Source: JBLNDG01 sp050261415 (lineage in GTDB: Bacteria; Bacillota; Clostridia; Lutisporales; Lutisporaceae). From it: DNA of 40,198 nt. The first letter of the stretch is position 1; the number at the start of each line of letters is the position of its first letter. Under the pieces are notes generated by a model, which was given only the letters and a program-made list of their open reading frames with translations, was not told where the DNA came from and made no database searches. A program made the translations under genes and the position numbers. Location: contig JBLNDG010000203.1 of NCBI GenBank assembly GCA_050261415.1, forward strand, positions 1 through 40,198. Direction: 5' to 3'. Shown here in pieces: positions 15,502 to 24,102 of this stretch.

Positions 15502-16968
15502 ATGCGAAAATTTGAAACAGATGTACAGTTGATAAAATATGAAGTTTTACGGGAAGTGGCAAGGTTGGCACTAGAAGGTACACTTTCAGAAAAGCTTCAT
15601 ACAATTCCACAAATCATTGATCCTGGTCCAAAGCCGAGGATACGCTGCTGCATTCACAAAGAACGTGCCATTACCGAGCAGCGTATACAGATGGCTTTGG
15701 GAGGAAACAGGGATAATCATAATATAATTGAAGTCCTGGACATTGCCTGCGATGAATGCCCTATATACCGTTTTACGGTTACAGAAGCATGCAGGGGTTG
15801 TCTTGCTCATAGGTGTTCCGAGGTATGCCCTGTTGGTGCGATACAGAATGTCGGAGGAAGGGCATACATTAACCCGAATAAATGTGTGGAATGCGGGAAG
15901 TGTAAGCAAGTATGCCCTTACAATGCCATCTCCGACGTAATGCGTCCCTGCAAAAAATCATGCCCCACCCATGCATTAACCTTTGATGATGACAAAAAAG
16001 CGGTCATAGACAACGAAAAATGCATACAATGCGGTTCATGTGCATACCAGTGCCCTTTCGGAGCTATCACCGATAAATCCTTTATAGTTGATGTAATAGA
16101 GGAACTGAAAAAAGCAAGGAAAGGTAAAAGCATCAGGCTTTATGCAGTAATTGCGCCGGCCATTTCCAGCCAGTTTACCTATGTGGACATCGGCCAGGTA
16201 GTTGGAGGAATCAAGCGAATGGGCTTTCATGACGTGGTTGAGGTAGCCCTTGGTGCAGATATGGTGGCATTGCATGAGACTATGGAGCTTTCAAAGGCTT
16301 TAAATGAAAAGAAATTTGTCACCAGTTCCTGCTGTCCTGCTTTTGTCAGCTATATACACAAATATTATCCGTCATTGAAGGACAACATATCCTCCACTGT
16401 GTCACCAATGATTGCAATTTCAAGGCTTATAAAATTTATTGACGATAAAGCCAAGGTAGTTTTTTTTGGTCCATGCACCGCCAAAAAGGCAGAAATAATG
16501 CGGGAAGGAATCAAAGGCGACACCAACTATGTCATTACTTTTGAAGAGCTGTGTGCTATGCTGGATGCAATGGAAATAAACCTGGAAGAGTGCGAGAGTG
16601 CGGTGCTGGATAATGCATCCTTTTTCGGCAGGATATTTGCCCGTACCGGGGGTTTAACTGAAGCCATCAGTCATATCATTGAAAAGGAGAACCTGAACCT
16701 GGACTTTAATCCGGTGGTCTGTGACGGTATAGCGGAGTGTGACAAAGCGCTTAAGCTTGCCAAGGTAAACCGTCTTAAGGGAAACTTCATTGAAGGAATG
16801 GCTTGTGTAAATGGTTGTATTGGAGGGGCGGCATCACTGTGCCATGGCCCGAAGGACAAAGGCGAAGTTGATAAATATGGTCAAATGGCTATTGAGAAGG
16901 ATATAAAAGATTCATTAAGAGTATTTGATATCGGAAAGCTTGACCTGAAAAGGCAGAAAAACAACTGA
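15502..16968 (+). CDS. [FeFe]-hydrogenase, group B-like monomeric type
   Basis: A 488-aa iron-only hydrogenase. The N-terminal third has a cysteine-rich region (CDEC, ACRGC, CSEVCP) and ferredoxin-type [4Fe-4S] motifs (CVECGKCKQVCP and CIQCGSCAYQCP). The H-cluster domain carries SSCCPAF (Cys277-278), GPCTAKKAE (Cys325) and EGMACVNGCIGG (Cys435, Cys439). The cysteine thought to relay protons and the Glu-X-Met-X-Cys-type third motif are kept, so it may be catalytically competent, unlike the sensory paralogue upstream. Group B enzymes are common in fermentative Clostridia, but their electron partners are poorly known. It is the last gene of the operon, followed by a terminator. Confidence 0.9.
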   Translation: MRKFETDVQLIKYEVLREVARLALEGTLSEKLHTIPQIIDPGPKPRIRCCIHKERAITEQRIQMALGGNRDNHNIIEVLDIACDECPIYRFTVTEACRGCLAHRCSEVCPVGAIQNVGGRAYINPNKCVECGKCKQVCPYNAISDVMRPCKKSCPTHALTFDDDKKAVIDNEKCIQCGSCAYQCPFGAITDKSFIVDVIEELKKARKGKSIRLYAVIAPAISSQFTYVDIGQVVGGIKRMGFHDVVEVALGADMVALHETMELSKALNEKKFVTSSCCPAFVSYIHKYYPSLKDNISSTVSPMIAISRLIKFIDDKAKVVFFGPCTAKKAEIMREGIKGDTNYVITFEELCAMLDAMEINLEECESAVLDNASFFGRIFARTGGLTEAISHIIEKENLNLDFNPVVCDGIAECDKALKLAKVNRLKGNFIEGMACVNGCIGGAASLCHGPKDKGEVDKYGQMAIEKDIKDSLRVFDIGKLDLKRQKNN

Positions 16969-16990
16969 TGTAAGCTATCAGTTGTTTTTT
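16958..16990 (+). terminator. Terminator of the hydrogenase operon
   Basis: The 12-bp perfect stem 16958-16969 with 16977-16988 runs directly into a T-tract. It overlaps the stop codon of the hydrogenase gene. Confidence 0.9.
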
Positions 16991-17040
16991 TTATCCGGAA
17001 TTTATTTATAAGTGTCTGTCATCAATATGGCTGATGAATT

Positions 17041-17775
17041 TCATTATACTACCACTACAACCTAATATATAAAAACCTCATCATTGCAGTCGGAGCCATA
17101 GCAGTTGTATATCATTTCAGACAGTTGTATTATTTAAATGTATTGAATTATTTGCCGGTTGCAAAGCTGGGGAGTGAGGCAGATATCATCATCGGAAGAA
17201 CCGTTATCGCAATAGGTAATCCATTATCCCTATCCCTTATGAATTCTGCTTCTATAGGGATAATAAGCGGAGTTAACAGAAGTGCAGACAGCCCATACTG
17301 CCTGATACAGACAGATGCCGCCATCAATCCGGGAAACAGCGGCGACCCCCTCGTAAACCTCAAAGGGGAAGCCATAGGGATAAACTCTAGTAAATACATA
17401 GGAAACGGAATTGAGGGCATGGGCTTTTCGATACCTGTAAATACCGTCAAATATATAATGGACCAATTTGATAGATACGGAAAGGTACGCAGGCCCTATA
17501 TGGGAACTGTGTTTGAAGAGGGGTGGGCAGCTAAAATCGGTCTTCCTTCTCAAAACGGGCTGAGGATTGTAGCTATCGAAGACGGTTCTCCCGCAAAAAA
17601 CCAAGGCTTGATGGACGGTGATGTTTTGTACGATATCAACGGTGTTAATATAAACAGCCTGGTTGACTTAAATGAAGAAATGAAAAAATACAGCCCGGAA
17701 ACCAAGGTAAAAATACTTATAAAACGGGATGGAAGGCCCCTGACAATAGAAATAAAGCTGGCAGAAGCAAACTAG
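17041..17775 (+). pseudogene. Truncated HtrA/DegP-type serine protease with PDZ domain
   Basis: The frame encodes a possible membrane anchor (NLIIAVGAIAVV, bases 17074-17109) joined directly to the second half of an HtrA protease domain (LPVAKLGSEAD, VIAIGNP) and a complete PDZ domain (from about 17485). The whole first half of the protease, with the catalytic His and Asp, is missing, apparently by internal deletion. The nucleophile motif reads GNSGDP instead of GNSGGP, a change in the oxyanion region. The only available starts are weak (TTG at 17125) and lack a ribosome binding site. A proteolytically active product is not plausible; a residual PDZ protein is possible but unlikely. Confidence 0.8.
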
Positions 17776-17814
17776 GTTTAAATACTCAGTACAATAATTT
17801 ATAGGAGGAGAAAA

Positions 17815-19735
17815 ATGAAAAAAGCCGGACTAATAGTACTCACACTGACCTTGTGCCTAATATTGTCTTTAGGACAGGTATGGGCCGATACTGATAACCC
17901 TGCAAAGCTCATATTAAATGAAGGCAGCAACATCTACAAATTAAACGGAAAGTAAATAACATCAGAAAAGCCTTACTCAAAGGAAAGCACTCTCATGGCA
18001 GCACTGGACCCAATAGCAAAAGCTCTGGACATTACTCTTGAAAAAAGCTCCGATGAGAAGACTATTACTATGAAATATAGTGATTCTACTATAGTTTTAA
18101 ATATAGGAAACAAAGAGGCAGTAGTGGATGGAGTCAAAAGCACAATGCCGCAGGCACCGGTTTCGGTTAACGGCAATACCATGGTGCCTTTACGGTTTGT
18201 TGTAGAAAGCTTTGGCGGGGAAGTGTCCGTTGACAGCAAAACATAAGAAGTGTCTGTTATTAAGGAAACAGCCACCGACAACAGTATAAAGGACTTTTCC
18301 TTACTTTTAAAAAAGACTACAAAAGAACTGGTCGGCGACAGCTATTACAACTGGTCCATGCGGCTTCCAAAAGATGTGAAAATATCTTACAGGAGTTTTA
18401 ACGGAAGCTATAATACCTTCAAATCGATTGACGAATCCTACTTCCTGTATTTATCGGTCAAAGAGCTGGGAGCAAATGAAACTCTTGATACGATTATGGT
18501 TAAAAAAGTTCAGGACACCAGCGGATTATACCCTGGTAGCACAGGAAAAAATCAAGAGCGGCGGGCAGGAGTATGTCAAGGTAGTTTATAAAGACAGTGA
18601 TTACATATATGAAGACAGGGTCTTCATAAAGAATAACAAAGTATACGAGTTGAATCTTGAAACGGAAGATGTTGAAAAATATAAGAAAAGCACAGAACTT
18701 ACAGCTTTATTGGATTCATTCAAACCGGAGTTTGTAAAAAACGGTAAGACTGAAGACCCATCCGATGTTACCAGTGACGGCTATAGAGTATATGAGGATA
18801 AAAAGCTGAAGTTCTCCATAAAAATTCCGGCAGATTGGTCCGAACCCGGTGATAGCGACAAGGAAAATGAAATCACCTTCAGTGAGCCATCGAAAGACAA
18901 TGAGACAAACAGGGATATGATTAAGATATATATGTATTCCATAGAAAAGGGCCTCACCTTTGATAAATGGATTGATGATGAACTCCGTTTCTTTAAAGAG
19001 GAATGCAATCCGGAATTAGTCAAGTTGTTAAGGACGGAAGATACCAATATCAACGGCGTCAGGGCGAAAAAGCTTCTGTATAGTATGCAGGCTAAAAACA
19101 GGCTGGTATATGTCCAGGGAGTTTATGTTTTCGGGAAGAACTACAGATATGAAATAGACTATGTGACATCAAAGAATGGCAGTGATCCTGAGGTATTGAA
19201 CAAGATAAACAGCATTTTGACTTCTTTCAAAAACAGTGAACCTGATGCAGCTGAAATAGGAAGCTTTATTGACCCACGAAAAATTGGCAAAGTTGAAGGA
19301 GTCAGAAAAATAGAGAACAAGGATTACAAATTCTCCTTTGAAGTTCCTGCCGACTGGGTTGAGCTTTCGTTAGGGGATAAAAGTACCGCGTCCTACATGA
19401 ATAAAGATAAGACTATGGATGTAATGATAATTGCACGAAGTGGAATCACAGAGGAACAGTACATTGGTTATTACGTGAATACATTGGTAAGGACCATGAC
19501 AGTAACAGGCAACTTCGTCAACCATGGCATGAAGACCTTTACTGAAAAAGATGTGAAAATCACCATGTTTGATATAACTATTACACTTCAGGACATGGAA
19601 TACAAGAAGCAATACTATATATTAAGCAAAAACGGATATGTCTATGAAATAACACTTGATATAAGCTCCCTGTATTCAAGTGATAAGAACATGAAAATCC
19701 TAAAGAATATTTGGGATTCAATAAAATTCGAATAA
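17815..19735 (+). pseudogene. Disrupted secreted protein with copper-amine-oxidase N-terminal-like domain
   Basis: A good ribosome binding site (AGGAGGAG, 17803-17810) and ATG at 17815 start a signal peptide of about 24 residues (MKKAGLIVLTLTLCLILSLG, then QVWA). The frame is then broken by TAA at 17953-17955 and TAA at 18244-18246, and shifts by one base between about 18500 and 18530; from there it stays open to 19735. The first part has the Cu_amine_oxidN1 pattern (VPLRFVVESFGGEVSVDSKT), common in secreted Firmicute proteins. The later part holds two similar segments (KLKFSIKIPADWSEP and DYKFSFEVPADWVEL) suggesting a repeated PsbP-like fold. Protein-like composition is preserved on both sides of each lesion, so the decay is recent. 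Confidence 0.8.
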
Positions 19736-19749
19736 GCAGCTAATATTTT

Positions 19750-19789
19750 GAAGCCCCTTTCCGGCTAATTACCGGAAAAGGGCTTCATT
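19750..19789. terminator. Bidirectional terminator between the disrupted gene and xdhC
   Basis: A 15-base stem (19750-19764 with 19772-19786, one mismatch) with T-rich sequence on the + side and A-rich sequence before it. It serves the convergent ends of the pseudogene and the long minus-strand molybdenum hydroxylase operon. Confidence 0.8.
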
Positions 19790-19801
19790 TGTGAATCGGC
19801 A

Positions 19802-20596
19802 TTATCTCGCGTCCTTCATATGCTTCAATGTTCCATTATTCTTTATAAGCATAATCTCAGAAATTATACCCAGGGCAATCTCGGCCGGAGTGTCTCCCCC
19901 CAAGCACAAGCCTATCGGAGCATACACCTTTTCAAGCTCCTCCTTGGAATACCCCTCATTTTCAAATCTGTCCATGACGTACCGGACTTTTTTCCTGCTT
20001 CCTATCATACCGACATAAGCTGCCCCACGTCCTATAGCCGATTTCAGTGCTGCTGCATCACACTCATGTCCTCTGGTCACAATTACTACATAACAATCAT
20101 CATCTATAGAATAGTCCCTTAGTTTCTCACCTATGTCTCCAAGAACTATTTCACACCCCGGAAACCTTTCGTTGTTTCCATACTCCTCCCTGTCTTCAAA
20201 GATAACAGTATGGAAATCCATAGTATTTCCCAACCTGGACAATTCCAGGGCAATATGTCCGCCTCCGGCAATAATAAGCTTGTTCCTTTTACCGAAGACC
20301 TTTATAAATACAGAAGCTGAACCTCCGCATTGCATGTGAAGGCCGCCATCCTCGTTGAGCTTGAAATGAAGGAATTTGCTTTCCCCTGTCTTCATATATT
20401 TCAAGGCTTCTGACCTTACTGTAGCTTCAAAGTTGCCTCCTCCGATTGTTCCCAAAGTGCTTCCGTCATCAAAAACGGCCATCATGAATCCCTGTTTCCC
20501 TGGCGTTGATCCGTCCTCCTCAACAATGGATACCAGTGCAGCCTTTTTATTGGCTTTAACTGCTTCCGCCAGCTTTTCAAATATAATATACTCCAT
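19802..20596 (-). CDS. XdhC/CoxI family molybdenum-cofactor maturation protein
   Basis: A 264-aa cytoplasmic protein of the XdhC/CoxI family, which in characterised cases binds molybdenum cofactor, promotes its sulfuration and inserts it into xanthine-dehydrogenase-type enzymes. The N-terminal part has the family pattern GSTPGKQG and TIGGGNFE; the C-terminal Rossmann part has IIAGGGHIALEL, VTRGHECD, YVGMIGSRKK and PIGLCLGGDTPAEIALGI. It is the last gene of the operon and overlaps the end of the yqeB gene by 20 bases, so it is translationally coupled. Its client is presumably the hydroxylase encoded upstream in the same operon. Confidence 0.9.
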   Translation of the reverse strand: MEYIIFEKLAEAVKANKKAALVSIVEEDGSTPGKQGFMMAVFDDGSTLGTIGGGNFEATVRSEALKYMKTGESKFLHFKLNEDGGLHMQCGGSASVFIKVFGKRNKLIIAGGGHIALELSRLGNTMDFHTVIFEDREEYGNNERFPGCEIVLGDIGEKLRDYSIDDDCYVVIVTRGHECDAAALKSAIGRGAAYVGMIGSRKKVRYVMDRFENEGYSKEELEKVYAPIGLCLGGDTPAEIALGIISEIMLIKNNGTLKHMKDAR

Positions 20597-21407
20597 TTCT
20601 CCGTTTCCCCTCGCTTTTTTCTTTTAGATGCATGATTGCTTCCAGAACACCGCCTGCTACTGCCCTTGATTTATCTGAGATGGTATAGCAGTATTCTTTT
20701 ATCCCCCTGGGGTCTATATCACCTATTTTAAGTCCTTCAGTAACCCTGGAATTATCTGAAATCAAACCTCTCACCACTCCATTGAGCGGGGCTTCCACCG
20801 GTGCATCATCCACCATGGCAACTACATCCCCTGCTGCGGCCATTTCTCCTATATCAAGGATATTTTTAATAACGCCATCCTTGGGGGCACGCAGTATCCT
20901 CTGCCATGTATAGGACATTATTTCTCCCGGTATTCCCGTGTTGTCCTCTGCAAAGCCATCATATATTATCTTGCCAAGGTTATGACCCCTTTTAGTTTCT
21001 ATTACTGCATCAACATCAAAGCCGGCTTTGAAACCCGGTCCGGCTGCTATGGTAATCGGCGCCATATCTCTTTTGGTTCCTGTATTTTTCTTTGCCATTA
21101 TAGCATCAATAAGTATTGCCGGTTTAATTTCATTCAGTATATTGCATTCCCTGTCACACAGCACCGGGATATTCCCATTGTACCAGGTTTCATATACATC
21201 ATAGCTGTCCTTTGCTTTAAAAGCGTGAATACCTTCAACTACAGCATGCCCCTCCAGAACTGCTTCTGCAAAGGCCACTTTACGTCTTACTACAAGAGGC
21301 CTTTCGTCTTCCAGCAGCAGCACCCTGAAACCGCAGTTATGAAGCCTGTGTGCAATTCCTGAGCCTATGTCGCCTGCACCTCTTATTATTACTATATCCC
21401 TATTCAT
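20577..21407 (-). CDS. yqeB: Selenium-dependent molybdenum hydroxylase maturation protein YqeB
   Basis: A 276-aa protein matching the YqeB (EF2563) family. It starts with a Rossmann-like VIIRGAGDIGSGIAHRLHNCGFRVLLLE, continues with the GPGFKAGFDVDAVIET and RGHNLGKIIY segments, and ends with a domain reading APLNGVVRGLI and GDIDPRG. Comparative genomics has tied yqeB to organisms whose molybdenum hydroxylases carry a labile, non-selenocysteine selenium atom. Its position among the hydroxylase genes suggests the hydroxylase here is of that kind. selD and other selenium genes are not in the window. The spacing to the upstream gene is 18 bases. Confidence 0.88.
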   Translation of the reverse strand: MNRDIVIIRGAGDIGSGIAHRLHNCGFRVLLLEDERPLVVRRKVAFAEAVLEGHAVVEGIHAFKAKDSYDVYETWYNGNIPVLCDRECNILNEIKPAILIDAIMAKKNTGTKRDMAPITIAAGPGFKAGFDVDAVIETKRGHNLGKIIYDGFAEDNTGIPGEIMSYTWQRILRAPKDGVIKNILDIGEMAAAGDVVAMVDDAPVEAPLNGVVRGLISDNSRVTEGLKIGDIDPRGIKEYCYTISDKSRAVAGGVLEAIMHLKEKSEGKRRNGVYYI

Positions 21408-21425
21408 TCTAAAATCTCCGTTTCA

Positions 21426-22445
21426 CTATTTTCCAAAGGCACAGTTGGGATAGCTGCAGCTGCTGCAATTCTGGCACAGCCCACCGTGCCCCAGCCGGGT
21501 AATATCCCTTCGGTTTACCTCTTCTCCGGCAAGAATTCTTGGAAATATTATATCAAATATGGTTATCTTATGGTACATTCCACAGGCAGGAACACCTATT
21601 ACCGGGGTATTACCCCTGTATGCAAGCATAAACATTGCCCCCGGCAGCACCGGCGCCCCATAAGTTATGACCCTGCCAGAGACTTCCCGTATAGCTTTGG
21701 GGGTCACATCATCTGCATCTACCGACATTCCCCCCGAAACCAGTACAATTTCGGCGCCACCTTGTATTTGTGCCTCAATTGCGTCCTTTATCATGTCTTT
21801 ATTATCAGGAGCATATTTTATTCCGGTAAGAAGGCATCCTGATTCCATCACCTTATTCCTCAGCACAGGGCCGAATTTGTCCGTTATTCTGCCCTCAAAA
21901 ACTTCAGTCCCTGTAACCACGACTCCGACCTTGCGCTGCACAAGCTCCTTTACCCAAATTATTTTTCCAAGTCTGCCACATATGCCTTCTACTTTTTCCA
22001 CCTTTCCCTTTTCCGTTGTCAGTGGTATAATTCTTGTTCCCGCTACAGTCTTCCCCTTCTCCACAACTGAATTGTCGTGAAGTGTTGATATAATTATATC
22101 TTCAATATCATTAATCTCGTTTAAAGCCTCAACATTTATTTTCAATAATCCTTTTTTCTCTGCCTTAAAACTGATTTTACCTTCAGAAGGCCCTTCCAGG
22201 ATGATATTATCACCTGCTGCTGCACCTGCAATCCTTGCTGCAGCGTCATCTTCATGGAGTGTATTTTCGTCCAGTTCAAGTACAAAAAGGTGATTTTTGC
22301 CCATTCGCTTAAGTTCTTCAATATCTTCCTGATTTATTATATGGCCTTTTTTATAAGCCGCACCCTTAAATACACCAGGTACAATTTTGGTCAGATCATG
22401 GGCAAGCACCATTCCTACCGCATCCTCCACCCTAACACTTTTCAA
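21426..22445 (-). CDS. Molybdopterin-binding protein (MoeA/MogA-like) with C-terminal cysteine motif
   Basis: A 339-aa protein whose residues about 170-320 form a MoCF/MPT-binding domain (GVVVTGTEVFEGRITDKFGPV, VLVSGGMSVDADD, GAPVLPGAMFMLAY, PVIGVPACGMYH). This is the fold of MoeA and MogA that binds molybdopterin. The protein ends in a cysteine cluster, CQNCSSCSYPNC, suited to an iron-sulfur cluster or zinc. Such proteins accompany xanthine-dehydrogenase-type operons and presumably serve cofactor modification for that enzyme. TTG start with AGGAGGGAT four bases upstream. A 98-bp gap with a modest hairpin separates it from the lyase. Confidence 0.85.
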   Translation of the reverse strand: MKSVRVEDAVGMVLAHDLTKIVPGVFKGAAYKKGHIINQEDIEELKRMGKNHLFVLELDENTLHEDDAAARIAGAAAGDNIILEGPSEGKISFKAEKKGLLKINVEALNEINDIEDIIISTLHDNSVVEKGKTVAGTRIIPLTTEKGKVEKVEGICGRLGKIIWVKELVQRKVGVVVTGTEVFEGRITDKFGPVLRNKVMESGCLLTGIKYAPDNKDMIKDAIEAQIQGGAEIVLVSGGMSVDADDVTPKAIREVSGRVITYGAPVLPGAMFMLAYRGNTPVIGVPACGMYHKITIFDIIFPRILAGEEVNRRDITRLGHGGLCQNCSSCSYPNCAFGK

Positions 22446-22494
22446 AGCTATCCCTCCTGATTCAGTTCATAAACATAAGTACATATATTAAATC

Positions 22495-22525
22495 GGCATG
22501 GGTTGAAATACTCCATGCCCATGCC
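22495..22525 (-). terminator. Hairpin between the lyase gene and the molybdopterin-binding protein gene
   Basis: An 8-bp stem, GGCATGGG (22495-22502) with CCCATGCC (22518-22525), and a 15-nt loop. The tail on the minus strand (GATTTAATAT) is a poor U-run, so this may be a partial terminator, attenuator or processing site inside the operon. Confidence 0.4.
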
Positions 22526-22543
22526 TTACGCTAATTCTTAATT

Positions 22544-24058
22544 CTATTTTACCATAATATTTTTCACACTGGAAAGTAGTTTTCCAGATTTTAATACTTC
22601 ATACGCTTTTTTGATATCTATGGAAAGATTTCTGTCTTTATCATAGAAAGGTATTTCCTGCCTGATAGCATTATATGCAGCTTTTGTTCCCTTTCCCATT
22701 CGTATATCGCTTCTCAAGTCCACAGCCTGAGCAGCATGAATAGCTTCAATACCAAGGATATAGAATAGGTCATCAACAATCTTGCGTGTTTTCTGTACTA
22801 TATACGGAGCATTATTTGCGTGGTCCTCTATATCCCCTGCGAGTGAGAAGAAATCCGATATGGCAGGATTGGACAAATGCCTTATTTCTGTGTCCAATGA
22901 TGTGTAGACCTTCTGTATGGTCGCAAAAGCCAATATATTGTCGGCAGGTGAGAGGAACCTCGACAGCTTCGTGAAAGCAGGATTCCCCAGCTTTATTATT
23001 CTATAGCAGGCCACCTTTGACATTTGGCTTAAAGCCATTCCAAGCATTTCAAAACCGAGTGACCAATTCGTAACTTCAAAATTGGAGCAGGATACTATTC
23101 TTTTCTCATCCATTAATATGCACGGATTATCATCCGAGGAGTTAAGCTGCACTGCTAGAAGCCCTTCCACATATGAAAGCGCATCTCTGACTGCTCCATG
23201 TACATGGGCTGAACCCCTGAAGCTCAACGGGTCCTGAACCGGCTTTTTCCAATCAGGCTCCCAGAGATAGCTGCCTTCAAGGTACTCGGTGATTCTGGCT
23301 GCGCTGTATGCCTGTCCCGGGTAAGGTCTTACCTGGTGTGTCTTGGGATCGAGGGGGGACACATTTCCGTTTAAGCCCTCCAACGATAAAGCATATATTA
23401 TATCTGAAATATCAAGAAGATCCTTAATATCATTCAATACAAGGGCGCCTTCCCCAGCAGCCAGTGCATTGGAGCTTACTATGGCAAGACCGTCCTTTGG
23501 TCCCAGCACTACAGGCTTAAGCCCTGCTTTCTTCAAAGCTTCCCCTGCATCCATCATCTCTCCTTTATAAAATGCGGAGCCTTCCCCGAGCATGGCAAGC
23601 CCAATATGTGAAAGGCAGGTAATATCCGCTTCACCGACAGAACCCCTTTCGGGAATTACAGGATGAACTCCTGCATTAAGCATGTCTGCATACATAACTG
23701 CTATCTCCGGCTGGATACCTGTTGCACCGACAAGCAGCGTATTGAGCCTTGCAAGCATTATTGCCCTTACTTCAGCCTCTGAAGCATACGGTTCAACACC
23801 CAGACAATGTGAGTATATGAGATTCCGGTTATACTCCTGGAAAAACTCCTTGAACACCCTCTTGTCCTTGTTCCAGCCGACCCCGGTGTTAAAGCCGTAC
23901 ACGGGAACATTACTATCCACAAGGTCAAATACAAGCTGTCTTGAGGCTTTAATCGTATCCATTGCCTCGGGAGTTATTTCAACCGCAGCCCCATCCCTGA
24001 CTACCTTCACGACCTGTTCAATTGTCAGGTCCTTACCGTTCAATTTTACAGTCTCCAT
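22544..24058 (-). CDS. Histidine ammonia-lyase homologue lacking the MIO triad (candidate betaine lyase, ergothionase-like)
   Basis: A 504-aa member of the aromatic amino-acid lyase superfamily. Family landmarks are clear: VYGFNTGVG with the base Tyr54, SH at His84, GSVG (139-142), QDP-x-S-x-R (Arg281), IEDH (Glu411). The Ala-Ser-Gly that cyclises to the MIO electrophile is absent: the canonical GSVGASGDLAPL is GSVGEADITCL here, one residue shorter. Two further usual active-site residues differ: Asn in LALLNGTQ is Ser (IVSSNA) and Tyr in QDPYSLR is Leu278. Ordinary deamination by the MIO mechanism is therefore not expected. Ergothionase, which eliminates trimethylamine from ergothioneine, is a known MIO-less member. 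I chose ATG 24058 (AAAGGGGAT upstream) over in-frame codons at 24127 and 24085. It follows the hydroxylase large subunit by 44 bp in the same operon. Confidence 0.85.
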   Translation of the reverse strand: METVKLNGKDLTIEQVVKVVRDGAAVEITPEAMDTIKASRQLVFDLVDSNVPVYGFNTGVGWNKDKRVFKEFFQEYNRNLIYSHCLGVEPYASEAEVRAIMLARLNTLLVGATGIQPEIAVMYADMLNAGVHPVIPERGSVGEADITCLSHIGLAMLGEGSAFYKGEMMDAGEALKKAGLKPVVLGPKDGLAIVSSNALAAGEGALVLNDIKDLLDISDIIYALSLEGLNGNVSPLDPKTHQVRPYPGQAYSAARITEYLEGSYLWEPDWKKPVQDPLSFRGSAHVHGAVRDALSYVEGLLAVQLNSSDDNPCILMDEKRIVSCSNFEVTNWSLGFEMLGMALSQMSKVACYRIIKLGNPAFTKLSRFLSPADNILAFATIQKVYTSLDTEIRHLSNPAISDFFSLAGDIEDHANNAPYIVQKTRKIVDDLFYILGIEAIHAAQAVDLRSDIRMGKGTKAAYNAIRQEIPFYDKDRNLSIDIKKAYEVLKSGKLLSSVKNIMVK

Positions 24059-24102
24059 ATTTTTATCCCCTTTCGAAGCATTCATACAAAGCACCTGATA
24101 TC

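Noticed and set aside
22544..24058. Plain annotation as histidine ammonia-lyase hutH
   Set aside because: The cofactor-forming Ala-Ser-Gly is absent and two active-site residues differ, so the normal reaction is not supported despite the nearby hutI.
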